Of a DNA stretch of 64,000 nt, positions 62,645 through 64,000 are shown one piece after another (the first letter of the stretch is position 1; each line of letters opens with the position of its first letter). The notes below the pieces were generated by a model that saw only the letters and a program-made list of their open reading frames with translations, was not told the origin of the DNA and did not search any database. Origin of the DNA: Lysobacterales bacterium (GTDB lineage Bacteria > Pseudomonadota > Gammaproteobacteria > Xanthomonadales > Rhodanobacteraceae); the NCBI GenBank assembly GCA_016707485.1, contig JADJHN010000001.1, positions 682,001 through 746,000 of the forward strand, read 5' to 3'. The position numbers and the translations under genes are program-made.

Positions 62645-64000
62645 TCATTCATGGCGCAGCGCCACCAGCGGATCGACGCGCAATGCACGGCGCGCCGGAA
62701 CGAGGATCGCGATCAGCGCAGCCAGCATGAGGATGCCGATCACCGCGCCGTAGACGGCGGGATTGTCGGCGTCGAAACCATTCAGACTGCTGACCAGGGC
62801 GCGCGCAAACAGCCACGCCATCGTCAGGCCGAGCAGCAGGCCAAGACCGATCTGCCACGCGCCGCGACCAAGCAGGCTGCGCAACACGTTTGCAGCGGGT
62901 GCACCGAGCGCACGGCGCACACCGATCTCGCGGGTGCGCTGGCGCACGTTGAAGGCGATCACCCCATATACGCCGGCACCGGCAAGGAACAACGAGATCC
63001 CGCCGAAGACGAGGAACAGCCGGGCGAGGACGAACTCACCGAAGGTTCCCTCACGGATGACCTGATCGTAGCTGCGCACCCAGTAGGCCGGCGTATCCGG
63101 CTCGACCTCGCGCAGGATCTCGTTGAAGCGCGGCGCGAACGCGAGCGGATCGCCCTGCGTACGGATGGCGAGGCTGACGAAGCGCGCGGGATCCTGGCGC
63201 AGCGGTCGCAGCATGGCCGGTCGCACCGCATCGTCGAGATCGTCGAGCTGGACTCTTCGGATCACCCCGACAATCGTCACCAGTGCAGCATCGGCATTGT
63301 CCGGATCGATGCGGAAGCGTCGACCGAGCACGGATTCACCGCCGCCGAGCTTGTCCGCAAACGTTCGATCGACGAGCGCGACCGCGGGTGAATCGGTGTC
63401 ATCGGAGCTGTTGAAGAATCGACCTTCTTCAAGCCCGAGTTCGTAGGTCGATGCAAAGTGATCGTCGATGCGCCCGAAATAGACGACGGTCTGCGCATCA
63501 TCGGGGCCTGCGCCATCGCGCAGCACGCGCCGACTTTCGGCGATCAAACCCGGCAAGGTCGTGCCGATCCCGGCATCGATCACGCCGGGTTCGGCGCGCA
63601 GTGCCTGCTCAAGCCGATCGAATACCGCAAGCTGTGCCTCGGCAGACGGAAACTTGACCTCGGGCACGCCGATCCGCGCGGTCAGCAGGTTGTCGGTGCG
63701 AATGCCGAAATCGCTGCTCTCGAACTGGTCGATGCCCCGCACCATGACCCCGGCGGCAACCAGCAGCACGCAGGAAATCGCCACTTCGCCAATGACCAGT
63801 CCGCGACTGATCCGCGCAAATGCGCCACCCGCCACGGCGCGGCTGTCGTCGCGCAAGGTTGCGTTGACCTGGCTGCCGGCCCGCAGCGCCGGCAGGATTC
63901 CGCTGATCACTCCGGTCAGCAGCGCGGCCAGCACGGTGTAGCCGATCAGCGCCGCATCGAGGTTGAAATGCATCCAGTGCGGCGGGCCTTCCTCGCTGTT
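62645..64000 (-). CDS. Large ABC permease, ADOP/MacB-FtsX type (3), N-terminus outside window
   Basis: At least 451 codons, open to the right edge. Contains the end of the first FtsX module (VLAALLTGVISGILPALRAG), the second periplasmic domain and the last FtsX module, ending RRALRVDPLVALRHE. The Met at 63973 is internal: the frame continues upstream as NSEEGPPHW. First visible gene of the minus-strand operon. Confidence 0.9.
   Translation of the reverse strand, partial: NSEEGPPHWMHFNLDAALIGYTVLAALLTGVISGILPALRAGSQVNATLRDDSRAVAGGAFARISRGLVIGEVAISCVLLVAAGVMVRGIDQFESSDFGIRTDNLLTARIGVPEVKFPSAEAQLAVFDRLEQALRAEPGVIDAGIGTTLPGLIAESRRVLRDGAGPDDAQTVVYFGRIDDHFASTYELGLEEGRFFNSSDDTDSPAVALVDRTFADKLGGGESVLGRRFRIDPDNADAALVTIVGVIRRVQLDDLDDAVRPAMLRPLRQDPARFVSLAIRTQGDPLAFAPRFNEILREVEPDTPAYWVRSYDQVIREGTFGEFVLARLFLVFGGISLFLAGAGVYGVIAFNVRQRTREIGVRRALGAPAANVLRSLLGRGAWQIGLGLLLGLTMAWLFARALVSSLNGFDADNPAVYGAVIGILMLAALIAILVPARRALRVDPLVALRHE

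Overview
The window is a GC-rich (about 63 percent) chromosomal segment of a gammaproteobacterium, most likely a member of the Xanthomonadales (Rhodanobacteraceae/Xanthomonadaceae-like). Reasons: the housekeeping set (fumC, purB, sucA-sucB-lpd, rnd, cysD-cysNC, a cbb3 oxidase cluster, a lone PilH-type regulator), the dispersed GGGAAT-type and TTCGTGGTGAGCC-type intergenic repeats, ATGA-overlapped operons, and very large duplicated ABC permeases under an NtrC/NtrY-type pair. This assignment is inference from gene content; no search was run.

Layout. 0-8.4 kb: an exported Pro/Ala-rich protein preceded by a perfect 96-bp tandem repeat, fumC, a CorC/HlyC-type transporter overlapping purB, and a RoxA/YcfD-like ribosomal oxygenase overlapping a GNAT protein. 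8.6-16.7 kb: the 2-oxoglutarate dehydrogenase complex (sucA, sucB, lpd), a low-GC lipoprotein, an AcuI/YhdH-type reductase and pilH. 16.7-24.4 kb: a poly-G artefact, cbpA and hsp20 (with a sigma32-like promoter), a Prx5 peroxiredoxin, tRNA-Ser(CGA) followed by ~178-bp repeats that each carry the tRNA 3' end, an M48 protease, an FGE-domain protein, RNase D, tRNA-Ala(CGC) and a PspC protein. 24.7-30.9 kb: ccoNOQP-H-I-S for the high-affinity cbb3 oxidase, divergent from a gene for a hexameric tyrosine-coordinated heme protein. 31.8-34.1 kb: a CpxP/R/A-like operon between two 78-bp repeats. 35.0-37.9 kb: cysD-cysNC for sulfate activation.

38.1-46.3 kb is the most unusual part: an integron cassette array with no integrase gene (a CALIN-type array), read on the minus strand. 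For three cassettes the start box (GTTRRRY) and the cassette's own attC 5' box are exact complements: a DUF2971 protein, a small membrane protein and a lipoprotein. The array is broken by two inverted copies of one IS3-family element, by an IS110-family transposase remnant, and by a 1.35-kb G/C homopolymer tract that is almost certainly a sequencing or assembly artefact. One IS3 copy sits inside a cassette gene with a clean 3-bp target duplication, so the intact gene can be rebuilt in frame.

46.4-64 kb: an exported amidohydrolase, a GNAT protein, a BON-domain protein, an S9 peptidase and a DUF2238 membrane protein. Then comes a minus-strand operon of three ~800-residue MacB/FtsX-type permeases (ADOP architecture), one permease fragment, one ATPase, a sigma54-type regulator and its NtrY-like kinase. 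A VapBC-like toxin-antitoxin pair with its own palindromic operator is lodged inside this operon. The last permease runs off the right edge of the window.
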